64,000 nt of DNA from Himantopus leucocephalus. Its lineage: Eukaryota; Chordata; Aves; Charadriiformes; Recurvirostridae. Positions 45,136-57,800 of the stretch are shown here, in pieces. The position numbers and the translations under genes are program-made. The notes under the pieces are model-generated. The model worked only from the letters and a program-made list of their open reading frames with translations, had not been told where the DNA came from and did not search any database. Each line of letters starts with the position of its first letter. Position 1 is the first letter of the stretch. The stretch covers positions 179,232,816 to 179,296,815 of the forward strand of contig RSEF01000001.1 of assembly GCA_003993805.1 (NCBI GenBank), in the 5' to 3' direction.

Positions 45136-48100
45136 CTCCTATCAACTGAGGGGAACAGAGTTTGTCCGGCCCTTACAGGTTGTCCTGTGTTGAGAGCCAA
45201 CATATTGCATCACTTCTTTGTACTGACTGCCTTGTGGAAAGGGACAATGTAGCCTCATTGGTCATATGCTCTGCCATGAACACCACCTGGCATTGTGGAG
45301 AAAGAAGACAACCCATGACCATCTTCTTTACTAGCTATTCAGGTAAGGAGCTCCAGGGTTTTCCATTCTTCTTTTCTCTCCAAAGGAGTATGAGCTTTTT
45401 CTTGGGACAGGGAAGATAAAGAGGCAAAACCACTGTTTCCACATCTGTTTTGTGGAGGCAATAAGATGCAGGGTAGCTGCCTCCTTCCCTAGGCAATCTT
45501 CTAGTGGGATATGAGGTGGAATGAAGAAAAAGTCTGTGAGAATCCCAGTTCCCAGAATTGAACTCCACAAGCAGCAAAGACCACACAAGGGAGAGGAGAA
45601 ACACAAACATAAGACGACACAGCCAGTACACAGGATGGCAAAGCAATGTGTGAAAAAAAGATGACAATTATAGTAGATGGTGGGGAGGCATTAAGGGAGA
45701 CAAGCTTGGAAAAAGGGAAAAAAGGGAAATAAAGGACCTCCTTTTGCAATGCTTGTCTTACAAATGCCTCCTCTTCCCAGCCACAGCCAGTGCCTCCAGC
45801 ATCTTCTCCTCCACGGTCCCCTCCCACTGCCTACTCACCAGATCTCTTTGCTTTCCACCACTCAGAGTAAACAGTGAAGACAAGCAGACAGAGTGCTCAG
45901 TGCAGCAATTTGCAGTACTACTCCCTTTCTCTGTAACGCTCTCAATCCCAGAGAGAGAAGAGAGCAAAGCAATGACCAGATTATAATACACATCATTCAC
46001 TTTAGCCTGCACATAGTTGAAGTGCAGAAAGCTGAAGGAAGAGCTTCGGCCATGGAAAAGCACTTTCTCCTGCACTGACACTGGTTCCTGCTGGAGAAAA
46101 GTCCCTGTAGCTTCCCCTCCTAGTTCCTACAGTTTTCCTCCATGATCTTAGGGCCTTCACAACATATCAAATGTGAACTGCAATGCAAAGGATATCTTAA
46201 TTCTCGCCATTTTCCATTTCAATTCACTGACATCTTCTGCTTAAGGATGGTTACACCAAATATTTTGCTTCACTTTTATATAACTATAGTTGATATTTGG
46301 AGCTAAAAATAAAGACATCAAACATAGGCTGGTAGTAAAGGAACAAAGATTGGATTTTTTTTGCTGTATATACACAAAGAGAGAACATTTTACTCAATGT
46401 GTTTTAAATACAGTAGTTACAAAGTCAGGCTGGTAAAAATAGTATCATATACAACTGAAATCCATAGATTTTTACTTTTACTATTCTTTTTAACTCAGTG
46501 AAAGTAAATTACTAGTGGCTTCAGCTCAACTGGACATTTCAACTGGAAAAAGAAGCCTGATACAAGCTAACCAACAGAGCAGAGTTGAAACCAAGCCTGC
46601 AGAAAACAGAGAGTATTTTTAAACTCCTTACCACAGCCGAAATTCCATTAGCATGAGACTTGGAAGGACACATCTGTTATTCTTTAAGGAACTAAAGCAA
46701 TTGGCTGGCCTCCTAGCTCTTGAACAAAGTGTTCAGGGCTCACATGGCAACACTGTGCTGCATATAACGAATCTGTTTAATTTAAATCATTTTTCCAAAG
46801 GAAAAAAGAAAGGAAGGAGTAATGATTGAGAAAGATTTGTGAAAGACCTGCTATACCTTGGGATTTTTTGCAAAATCTGTCTTCATAGGTTGGTTCATCC
46901 ATCATTTAGAGTTACTGGAAACAGTGCAAACACGTGGAAATACTGTAGATAAAAAGTGCAATGTCTGGAGATTAGTCTAGCTTCCTGTTTTACTGTCTTG
47001 TATATGAATGGAGAGTTTATAGAACAGGTGTGAAGAAAGGTTTGTTTGAGTTCAGACTATTCACAACAAATGGATTCAAAATATTGGTCAGACTTTTCTT
47101 TTCTGAACCACCTTTCTGTTGGATTGCACGTGCATATTGAAAAGGAGAATGCAGGCTTCCCTGCATGAGATTTTGGTGTAAAAACCTGAGTCTAAAGATT
47201 TCATAAAATCCAAGTCTATGAAAGTACAGGAGAAAAAGTGAAGAATGGAAGATAGACCAAGAGAGTAATATCTGTAGAGACAAAACAAGGATTAAGTGAA
47301 ACCAGATGCACTTGAGGCTATCCATGAAGTACTGCACCAAGAAAACCACAGAAATAAATTATAGACAGAGAAAAGTTCCTATTCACTGTTTAGGTGAAGG
47401 AATTCATGTCCTCATGTCTGAATGGTTACATATCTCAGACTGAAATAGGGGCTGTAGGCATATGTGTGTATGTATGCTATACAGAGATGTGCAGTGGGTT
47501 AATAAAGTATGAAAACTTATAATGAACATTTAAAAGAAATATATAGAGGAAAGGCTTAGTGATTAGGTGAGTAGACTTTATCCACTGCACTCAAAACCAT
47601 TCAGTAGTCAAGTTTTACAATATCCTCATAACCAATGCAACCTGTAAAAGTAAAATATAAAGGCTAAATGGGGAAAACACTCATATAAACTGTCCTGAGT
47701 TTTTCATGCAAAAACTAACTTGAACCCTCTAATCCTTAAAAGAACTTTCATGAACTCTTTATAAAGCATGGCATTTCCATGTCTTTGCATTGCTAGTTGA
47801 TAGAGTTGGTAGGCAAAGCAAGTCTACAAAGAAAAACTGAAAGTTTTAATTTGGCATTTGTGGGTTTCTTTTTTTTTTAACTTTTGTATAACTAGGCCTA
47901 TTGAAGACACCAGGTTCCTGTTTCTAAAGATTCCTCTTCACATCTGTCTGATTTCTTTCTTAAAGAGAAAAAGAAGAAAAGAAAAAAAAAATACTAGAAA
48001 TGTGGAAGTACTTAAGAAGACGAGCTGTTCCCAGCACTACAGAAAGAGAAGAGCAGCAGGGCTTTTGTGAGACTTGGAAAGGCCTACAAGTAACGTGGCT

Positions 48101-49609
48101 GAGGCACTCTTGATGAGACATTGTCTTTGTGTCTGGTCACTCTTTGCCTAGGCTGGATAGCTTTATTGATATTTTATGGTTTTGCTTCTTCCATTCAAAG
48201 GATTTAAAAAACCACAAGTGTTGTTTTCTGGCCAGCCAAGTTCCAGATGCCTCTTAACACATGCTGGTCACGGAATTATTTCAAATACTACTTCAAGTAA
48301 AACCCTCCAATTATAAAAAAGCACTATAATCATACATTTAGGAACATATGTTTAAATTGGCTTCATCTATTTTAGGCAGAACAAAAGCCAACTGAAAAGT
48401 TTCAGGAGATTACACCATTTTGAATGGAGACACTAACAGAGGCTTTTTGGGTAAGAACCCTGTGATTAAAAGCTGAAAATTAAAATAAATATATTATGGA
48501 AAAGCGAAATTTCAGCATGTATGGACTTAAGTATCATTGCCAGGAGATCCCTTCCACTTACGTCAGCTCTGTCAGTGATTTGCTGTATAATCTGAAATTA
48601 AGAGGGATAAAGTTTCTAGGAACAAATAATTTGCATTAGGCTAAATGAGGTAGAAAAAAATGGACAAACTTGCAGGCCTCTCAAGCCTTTCAGTCACTGA
48701 ATATCTCTGTCCCACTTTTGTCAGTCTGTAACTTAATATACAAGCTGATCCAGCTTAATGTACTGGCTGAGTTCTGCTGCTGAGAAACACAATCACGCTT
48801 CTGTGCTCCTGGGAAACACTTTAGCACCAGTTCAGCAGCGGGACTGAAGTATGCCAGGCTCCATGCTTACAGCTGATTCTGGTTCAAGGAATTGTGGCCC
48901 CATACTCAGAGTACTCCCGTGCATCAGAGCGTGCAAGCTGTAATTTCAGTGTGCAGCCGTAATGCGGCATAGATGCAAACCTGCCTTCAAGCCCACAGCT
49001 CTGCCCAGGCAGTTACAGTCAGCACCATTCACTTTCCAGACCATTCCTCTGCACAATACACAAGGTATCACCCACTGTATATCAGGGGAAAAGTGAATAA
49101 ATAGCATAGATTTAGTTTCACCTCCCACTTCTGCAAGTGGAAGAATGGGAAGCAGCATGTAGGAAAAGTTTGAGAACCTTTGAATCATTTCATTACCTTG
49201 TACTACACAAGGGATTTTATTGTTCAGGAGGGGATGAATAAGCACTTGCTCAAAATGTGGAATGATTGACCTTCAAGGTCAGCAGATCTGGTGGTGGTGC
49301 ACAGCATAACTACTTGGCAAACAGTAGAAAGAGAATGAATCAAATGCCATCAATGTATTTTTCATCTTCAAACTCATCTTCCGGTCCTCATGGAGGAACA
49401 GAAATGGTGTCACTGAGGGCAAAATAGCATCAACCTAATGTTTCCTCTGTTGCATTTGCTTCCTCCATCTGCTCACGTTTCCTGGGTGATAGGTTCATCT
49501 CAGCAATGTTTAGTTGAAGATCCATCCAGACTGCGAGCCTCTTACAACTTTCATTTTCAGCAGTAGACACAAATTCTGAGTGATTTTCCATGATTCTCAC
49601 GTGAATGTT

Positions 49610-49777
49610 GACCTGAGCAGCAGCAAAAATGAGCTCTGTCAGCNNNNNNNNNNNNNNNNNNNNNNNNNNNNNNNNNNNNNNNNNNNNNNNNNNNNNNNNN
49701 NNNNNNNNNNNNNNNNNNNNNNNNNNNNNNNNNNNNNNNNNNNGACCTGAGCAGCAGCAAAAATGAGCTCTGTCAGC
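49610..49777. other. 100-N gap flanked by identical 34-bp ends
   Basis: Bases 49610-49643 (GACCTGAGCAGCAGCAAAAA onward) recur exactly at 49744-49777, on either side of exactly 100 N. Contig ends that share 34 bp probably overlap, so the true gap is likely zero and one copy is redundant. Confidence 0.9.
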
Positions 49778-52700
49778 ATTACACGAGCTGTGCCTTGTTC
49801 TTTTTGCTCAACAGCAGAGAGACAAGAGGCTGTGTTCAAAGAACCACTAGTCTAGAGGAGAACTCTTTCTCTCTTCCTCAAGCCTGTAGATGCTCGCACA
49901 GCCTGAGCGTGCTTTCTTGACTTCAAGTTAGTGTGCTACCATGAAAAAGCAGGCTTGCCTCATTGGCTTCCCCTTTAGAAAGAGAATATTCTCCCATTCT
50001 TCAAAAGATAATTTGTTTTGTGAAAGAAGGAAATGATATTCCTGAAATGTGAAAGTTAATGGAGAAGAAAGGAAAAAGAAGGAATGTATGAAAGTGTGAT
50101 TTTTGTGGAAGAAAAAAAAGCAGTGAGTTTTACTCCACCTTATCTAGTCTTTTAAGTGTCTCATCACGTCACTCACTATCAGGTTTACTTTCCTCTGACA
50201 AGACCAGAAAGTTAACGATAACTCATTCTGCAGAGAAAAAGCAAAAAACAGTTGTGTTTGCTCTATGTTTGTAGAGAATGAGTATATCTACCTTATTTTA
50301 TGATTCAGTTGTATGAAATCTTCAATGGCTATATCAGCCTTCATGGGGATTGTATGGACACTGACTTACTTTGGTTTACTCTGAACTGATATTTCAATAC
50401 TTTGCAGATCTAAAGAAACACATTGCCTCTCTTACAGACCTTTTTCTTTCTTCCGCCTATTTGTAATCTTGGCCCCAATCCCTGTCTTTGGGTTTTGGTC
50501 TTTCTTTTAGGAAAGCAGTTTTCCCTGTAGACACATAAACATCATGAGATGTTCCAAAAGCTCTACAGTACGTAAAATTAGCTACTTTGGTTTGAGTGGA
50601 CTCCTTACAAGTTTTCATGCTGTCCTGTATCTAAAGCAGGAAGAAAATGCATGCTTTTGACATTTTGGAAAGTCTTAGCCATTTGAACTGTTAGTTCTTT
50701 ACAGAATTCACAGGTAGCAAGAGGAATTACAGTGCATGTTCTTCTAGGCCCAAACAAGGTATCGGGTGTAAACTGTCAGTTCTTGTAAGGAGATATAGAC
50801 AGTCTCCTGCCAGTCTCTTTGAGCAGAAGTTCATTTGCTTTCTGTTAGTAAACACTCTCTGCTTGCCCAGTTTTCATATCAATGAAAATCCCCCTAAGGC
50901 AAACAAACTTCTTGACAAAGTGCCTAAGGGTTTGGATCCAGTACTTAGTAAAGCAAATCACTTTGATTTGGGCACTTGATAAGACATTAGCTGCTTTAGT
51001 AAAAAGCTGAGATGCAGTGAGATTTACTAACAGTTCTCGGAAAAGATTTTATCTTCATTTACAACTGTTTTTTAATTCACAGAAAAATGCTATTTGGATA
51101 TGGTATGGGAAAATTAAGTTTGTTTCAAAGTGAAAATTTACCATGATGTTGTGTACAAAGAGAAAAAAATGATCAATTTGTTTTTATCTAAATACATCTC
51201 ATTTTGAGAACAAGCTTTTTTTTCGCTTTTTTTTTTTTCTGTCAAAAGTACAAACAAAAAAGTATTTGATAAAGGAAAAGCTGTAAGAAACATATAATCT
51301 GGAAAAAATCATAACCCATACACAGGCAAATTATAAAAAGACAAAGGTTTGTTAAAGAAATTGCATCAACAGTGATATGGATATGGAAAACCATTGTCAT
51401 GTGAAGGACAGCAGGATATAAAATTATCCTACTTACACGCGCTGCTTTCTCTGTGCAGCAACTAGTCTTTTCCTCCTGTGTTTTGAAAAAACAAATGCTG
51501 TTAAGTTAGCTAATCAACCTTTATAACATACTTAATTGTTTTTATTGCCTTTTTGTAATGAAAGTGGATGTTATTAAACAACAGCAGTTACTGTTGTAAA
51601 ACAGCAGTTTTCTGTGAAACATTTTTCGTAAGAATAATTCTTTTATCTTGTTAAACAATTTTGTCCCTACCCACCCAACGTTCAACTCTGTGATTACAAT
51701 TTCCAAGTGATAAAAATTAGGAACCATGTCATCTTCCTGGGTTGAGATAGAAGGTTACATCTCTCTGTGTGTGATTCTTGTCAATTAACTCTGACTAAAT
51801 CAGTTTAATTCTGGCATAAGCCACCTATCTTGGTGTTCCCTGTAATCAGTAAAGAGACATGGACATTCCTCAGGGAGATTATTAAGTCTGTCTTGCATAC
51901 TTATTTTGGGCCACATTTAAAAGTGATTTTTTTCCTGCCATAATTTATTACAGGGGGTTCTATCAACTAACCTCTGCATAGTTTAGTTTTTAGATGGTTC
52001 AAGTTAAGTGTGAACAGTTCAACTGCAAAAGTGCAATAGATTGAACATTAAAAGATTTTGAGTGTGTACACGCAAATGTGGTCCAAAAAATGTGAATTGC
52101 ATGCAAATAGAATGATAGCTCCATTTGGAGTTAGTTTTGCTCCATATATTGCAAAAAAAAAAGTTATTGATTTGAAGATTTGATAGAATAGACTAACCAG
52201 TCTGAACCAGAGAAAGGATAGAGACTTCTAGACCTAGAGACTCTTTCCTTTGTGAATTGTAGAGAGGTTTTGATGAGCTCCTTCTTGTGTTCACTAATAT
52301 GTACGTTACACAGATTTTTGTTTTACTTAAGCGCACTTATTTTCAGCAAGAAGGCCCCTACTGGATTTTCTTTCATCCTTCATACTGTTACAACAATTAT
52401 CCCACAGGTGCAAGGGATAGCCAGAAATCCAGATGGGAAGGTTACTCAGGTGCTAATGGAGGTGTTCAAATAGGAGACTGATTTCTCTTAAAACTTAGGT
52501 TTAAATGCCTGGCATGAACTGTGTTATACACAGGGAGAGTAAGAGCTAAGGAGAATATTTCACGTGTGACTTTATTCTCTGGTTGTTTACTTGGAGAAGG
52601 TTTATGAGACGATAATTAAAGATACAGTAAATCAGTTTTAGGACCACATTGCAAATCAATTTCAAGACCCTTGGGAAGGTATCATCTGTTTCAGCTTGTT

Positions 52701-54649
52701 CAGGAAAGATCTGCTTAATCTGCCATATTTCTAAAATGCATATCCTCAGAGTGTTTCATTTTCTCACTGAGAAAAATGTCCATGGAGCAGGAAAGAAAAT
52801 CCTCACTAAAATTGTAGAAGGCTGAAAGTTTAGTGAGCAAAGTATGCTACAGTGATTCGTAGGTACCTTTCTACACTTTACTTAATCAGATGCAATGGTA
52901 ATCTACTTAATTGTGCATCATCCCAGGGAGCCAATTTGGCCTAAGGTAGTGAATGGCATTGACTGCTGACTAATGAGAATACTTCTGACAAACGTTTCTG
53001 TTTAATAGATATCATTCGGCAAGGTTCAACAACTTAGGTTGTGTTTAAGTACATGAAAAATGAGCACAATATTCTACACTTTCAATTTTCGAACACAGAG
53101 GTAGCCAACTAAAAAAGTAAAAATAAGTAATTAAGATGGAATAAAATAATTTTATTTGTCTTTGTTTATACATTACCGTATCTTATTTTGAGTAATTCAC
53201 AGCTTTAAATTGCATCCAAGTCCGTAAGAGACCATTGAAACATTATTTACTGCTGGATGCCAGCTATATCTGTCAGCACTCCAAAAATGTACAGTTGACA
53301 ATGAGTCATAAATAAGAGATTAATTAGTGCAGTAGTTGGAAGTTATGTTGCTGATTCAGATATTTAGTACCCACTTCACTAAGATAATTTGCATATGTTC
53401 TGCCCTCTTATCATCTGTTAAAAGATCTGATTAGGAAAAGCAGTCTAAGAACATTGGTGGCTGAAGGGAAGAGAGGGACACATGGAAAGGACACATGATG
53501 GTGCTTGGCTGAAGCCTCAGAACAGAGGAAAACAGCCCTTAACGCTGGCACGAAAAAGGCTGAGAGAGTTAGTGAGGGTGACAGGATTGGTGCCTTTGGA
53601 GAAGAACAGTAGGCATTATTTTTAGAAGCTCAAAGGCCAACCATGAAAATACTTAATTGGTTTACACTCCTGATTTAAGCCCTGTTCCCTTATTCTGCAT
53701 TTTATTGTTTTTTATTCAAGTCACTGGGAATTTTGCCAGTGCTCCCAGTGGGAGAATTAGGTTTACTGGAAAAGCATTTTCAGATATTAAAAGAATTTAC
53801 AGCAGTATAAAAAATTGCATGCATATTACAGATGAAACAAACATCACATATTGAAGGTGACATATATGTGCCAAACTGCAGAAGTATAGGAAAAATTAAT
53901 TAATGATAAAACTTAGCTGCTACATCTCACTCTGTCCCCTTGTTCTCCCTTTGACTTCAATATCCTAAAGAAATGTTCAGTCCTACGGTTGCCTATTTCT
54001 CTGTAAGCATGCATGGGAAATCAGCAAGATTCTGCCCTAACCTGTTTTTTCTGAACATGTGATGCTATGGGTTCCTATTACTTACTGCTCGGCAGCTGCA
54101 CCCTGAGTTGGTTAGTTAGCTCTAGGATCCCTGTGTAATTAAAGGAAAAAAATAGGCACTTTTAGGTCTGTTTCCTCTTAAGAGTCTCCTAAACAAACAT
54201 AGACATGTCCTCTTCTGTGACTTAAACCACACTTCAGAGCTGCCCCTTTCTTTTACTCAAATGAGCTTGGGTGACCAGATCAGATTTAGATATCTGCATT
54301 TGGTCAGATGAATCTCACCCCATGACTCCAAATTTCTAGTGAAACTACTGATATTTATGCTGATGGGGCTGTGAATCGAGTGAAATAGTGAAGCAATCCT
54401 TCCATAACATTCAGAGCTGCTGAAAGGGTGGTCTGCACAGTCAGGAAAAACATCAGCCAATTTTGACGTATTGTGATAGGGAATCTCATGAATAGCTGGA
54501 AATCTAGAAAATGAGACCTTCAAGAAAAGGTTAGAAAAATAGAGTTTGGCTTAGTTAAGAATGAAGGAAAATACAAAAACATGTTCTGTATATTTCTTGG
54601 ATCTGCAAAAAAGCAAACAAACTTGTCTTCATGCCTACCAGGAATAGGG

Positions 54650-54860
54650 CAAGAAATAAAATGCTGAAACTTTAGTGATGGAAATTTAGATTAGATATTA
54701 GAGAAATTTCTAAGAGAAAGGATGCTTAAGCAGGGGAACAGGTTGCTGAGGCAGATTTTGAAGCCTTTTTAGTAAGGATTTTTAAAAAATGTTGGAGCAA
54801 TGTCTGTTGGGCACATTTTGAATTTAGGACATTAAGATCTTCGAGGTCCCTTTTTCTTTC
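54650..54860 (+). mobile_element. Ancient CR1 fragment
   Basis: Landmarks survive in CR1 plus-strand order: TTTAGATTAGATATTAGAGA, AAGCAGGGGAACAGGTTGCT, GAGGCAGATTTTGAAGCC and TTAAGATCTTCGAGGTCCCT. Compare ATTTAGAACAGATATTAGGA, TTGCCCAGGGAAG and GATGATCTTCAAGGTCCCTT in the copy at 11459-11700. Divergence and indels are heavy and the terminal ATTCTATGATTCT is lost. It is the oldest CR1 piece in the window. Confidence 0.75.
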
Positions 54861-57800
54861 ACTCCCCTACATTTCTGTCATTTTTTTCTTTCACACGTCT
54901 GTCTCTCTTTTTCTCTAGGTATGTTGTATTGGAGAGGAAAGCCTCCAACAGTAGCCCCAGTTTTATTTCTATGTGTGGATGCAAGATAAGTTTTTTTTTT
55001 TTATATCAACTGAAGATTCTTATGTAACTCTGAGTTTTATGGCTTTGTGGCTGGCCTCAGACAAAAAAGTTACAGGTGAAGAAATAACTATTATTTATTC
55101 TACTCTTCAAAAAGAAAATACAACAGACAGGAACTAGCTGGAGAAAAGAAACATACGACAATTACAGAAGAGCCACTATGGCCTGAAACTCTGCTGAACG
55201 GAGACAGCCCCAGAAGGACATGCGAAGGAAAGGAATTCCTGCAGAAAATCCGCAGTGCCTTTCCTGCTACCTGCTGGCTTAGCCTTCAAAAACAACACAT
55301 CTCACAGTCTGCAAAAGAACAAATTGAGGATTTATTTCTGCCTATAATTTTTTGTCATATTTCCATTTCTGAAGAAGAATTGTTTTGCTCACTCTGGGAT
55401 TTGTTCATTGTGTTTTTTGAATTTTCTAAAAAATGTTGACTGGTTCTATATACAACCAGCCTATTATCCTGTATTTAAATGCTATATAGCTTAAATCAGC
55501 CATGTTAAATTTTCAAAGAAAGAAGATTATAAATGAAAGAGAAAAAAATCTTAACACCTTTATTTTACTGTATCACATGAAAATAAGATAGGATTTAGAA
55601 AGGTGACAGAACACAGAGAAAAACAGTGTAGCACTTAGATTATCCCATTACTTTTCAGATGATCGCAGAATTTGTGTTATTTGATTGATTTTGCCTTCTG
55701 TGGATACTAATGAAAAAAAATCCCTAAAACAAATCTATCGTTTTTCTACTGAAGTTGCACTCAGCAGACCTCTGTCTTTCTCCCTTTCTCTTTCTCTCTT
55801 TTTCTCCAAAGTGCTGGCAGTTAAAGGCATATTTAGTTGATTGTTATACAAATCATACATTACCAGTAATAGACAGTAATTTCCTATACATTAGACTTCA
55901 GACAGTGGGAAAAAAGCCCATTGTAACATTCCCATGTTCTTCCTGAAGATCACTGGGGTTTTTTTTCCCCCAGGAGAAAGAGCACTTTTAAAAACAAATC
56001 CAGGGTTGATAAACTGTAGTCCAGAAGTTAAAAAAACATATTTCTTGGTGACTTGTCACAAAGGAAATCCCACTATATTTTAAGTTGGTTTATAATAGTG
56101 ATATGTGTTCATTTTTAATTATAGCAACATGTATCAAGAATGTGTCTTTGGACTATTTATGAACCTGGAGTTGAATTTGTTGTGCAACTAAGACTTCCCT
56201 GGCACATGAGAAATGCGCTGTCAGTCCAGAGGGTGACATGCACATGGCAATATAAATATGTGTCCCAAACTATACCTTTGATCACACAAATGTCTGAAGT
56301 AGAAAATTAAACTTCAGCACTAAATACAAACAGAGCTACAACAATACTGCTACTAAAACACAGGAGCAGGTATCTTGATTTATGTGCTTAAATCCTTCAG
56401 TGAGTCTACTCCTCAGCCTTGAAATCTGCTCCTGTTGCCTTTCTCTCCCCCAACAATGCCAGTGTTGATACCTGCTTTTTCCAGAAACATCTCCAGACTC
56501 TTTCTAGTATGTCCCTTTTTGTATCAAAATATCTCCTGCAATTTTTTTTCTACTACTAAACACAACTAGAAACATTAATGGTCTGTGTGTTGGATGAGAT
56601 CACAAATGAAGAACTGTTGCCAAGGCTCAACTCATTTGAAATAGGAAGTGGTGGTATTGGGCGATCATGAAGGCTTAGAGGAGTCTGCAGCCATACTACC
56701 ATCTCCTTTGGCTCCAGCACCACTGCCAGGATGGCTCATTTGTTTTTCCAGGTGGGATTTATTGATGCTATAGCCCACTGAAGTGGTGAGAATCTCTGAT
56801 ACAGCAGAGATGTTGGTAGCAACTCAATGAATGTTCAATGCACGGTGCCTAAAAGACTGAGGGACGGGAATCAGTGTACAGGACATCTCCCTCCTCGTGG
56901 TGAGCGCTGTCCCTTGTGGGTAGAACCGTGTTGTCTCTTCAATTGCTTTCTTTTGGCCTTCGAGTCCTGCATTCCTCTCCACAGAGTGACACAGATGCAA
57001 CGGGAAAAATGAAGACACATTTAGCTTATTTCACAGCTTTGTATTGCTTTCCTGGGAGCTGGAAATAGAGAATCCATACTCCAGCAAAGTGAGAAGAGCT
57101 GAGACATGAAACTCTCATCCACCTCCTGCTTCACTCTTCTAATTGCTGGGACTTCTGTGGATTTGGCCTCAGTAACACATTTCCCACACCTCAAAATACA
57201 AGTGACTCTGGGTGCTCCCAGAGATAAGTTTGCAGATGCCTAGGCAAAAAGTAGAACCATATGGTTGTAGGCATATCCAGAATTAGGCAGGATTTGAAGA
57301 GGATTTGAGGAGGGTTTTGAAGACTTAAATATTTGAATGTAGCTATTTACAGATTTGTAGAAAGATAAAATCTATTCAGCTGAAATGTGGAAACCTTTTG
57401 GGCACAAAAGCTCTTCCTCAGGTCTGAGATAGAAGACTACAAAGACAAATAAAAAACCTTTTGAGCTGCCAATAGCCTACCACTGTAACACGAATGTTAT
57501 TTACCAGGACGGCTAGATTGGCTTATATGCCTTTGTTCATGGCTTTAGAGGCAGCTGGACATCCAAATACCTTTAAGATTCTTGGCCTTTCTTCCCGCTT
57601 TAAAACCACAGAAAAAAGCAAAATCCCAGGAGCTTCAATTTATTTTAACAACAAGTTAAATAAATGTACTCTTTCTCCTATATATAGCTTTAAAATATAA
57701 TTCTCTTTGTTGCTGACTACTCCCATAACAGTACTGTTTGTCTCTTGTAAGTACATTTTAACTGTGTCTTGAAAACGCTTTCTGGAAGATGAAAAATGTT

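Larger units (their letters stand above)
42846..54649. other. Unique DNA without recognisable gene
   Basis: About 11.8 kb. It contains the purine/pyrimidine-skewed block at 44410-45135 and a 100-N gap (49644-49743) with duplicated flanks. A less AT-rich patch at 45100-46080 has overlapping frames of about 110 codons on the minus strand without recognised domains. T-runs lie at about 51216-51238. No transposon or exon is recognised. Confidence 0.6.

Noticed and set aside
45331..46081. Several overlapping minus-strand frames of about 110 codons
   Set aside because: They overlap each other in different frames and share no features of real exons. Reported only as part of a less AT-rich patch.
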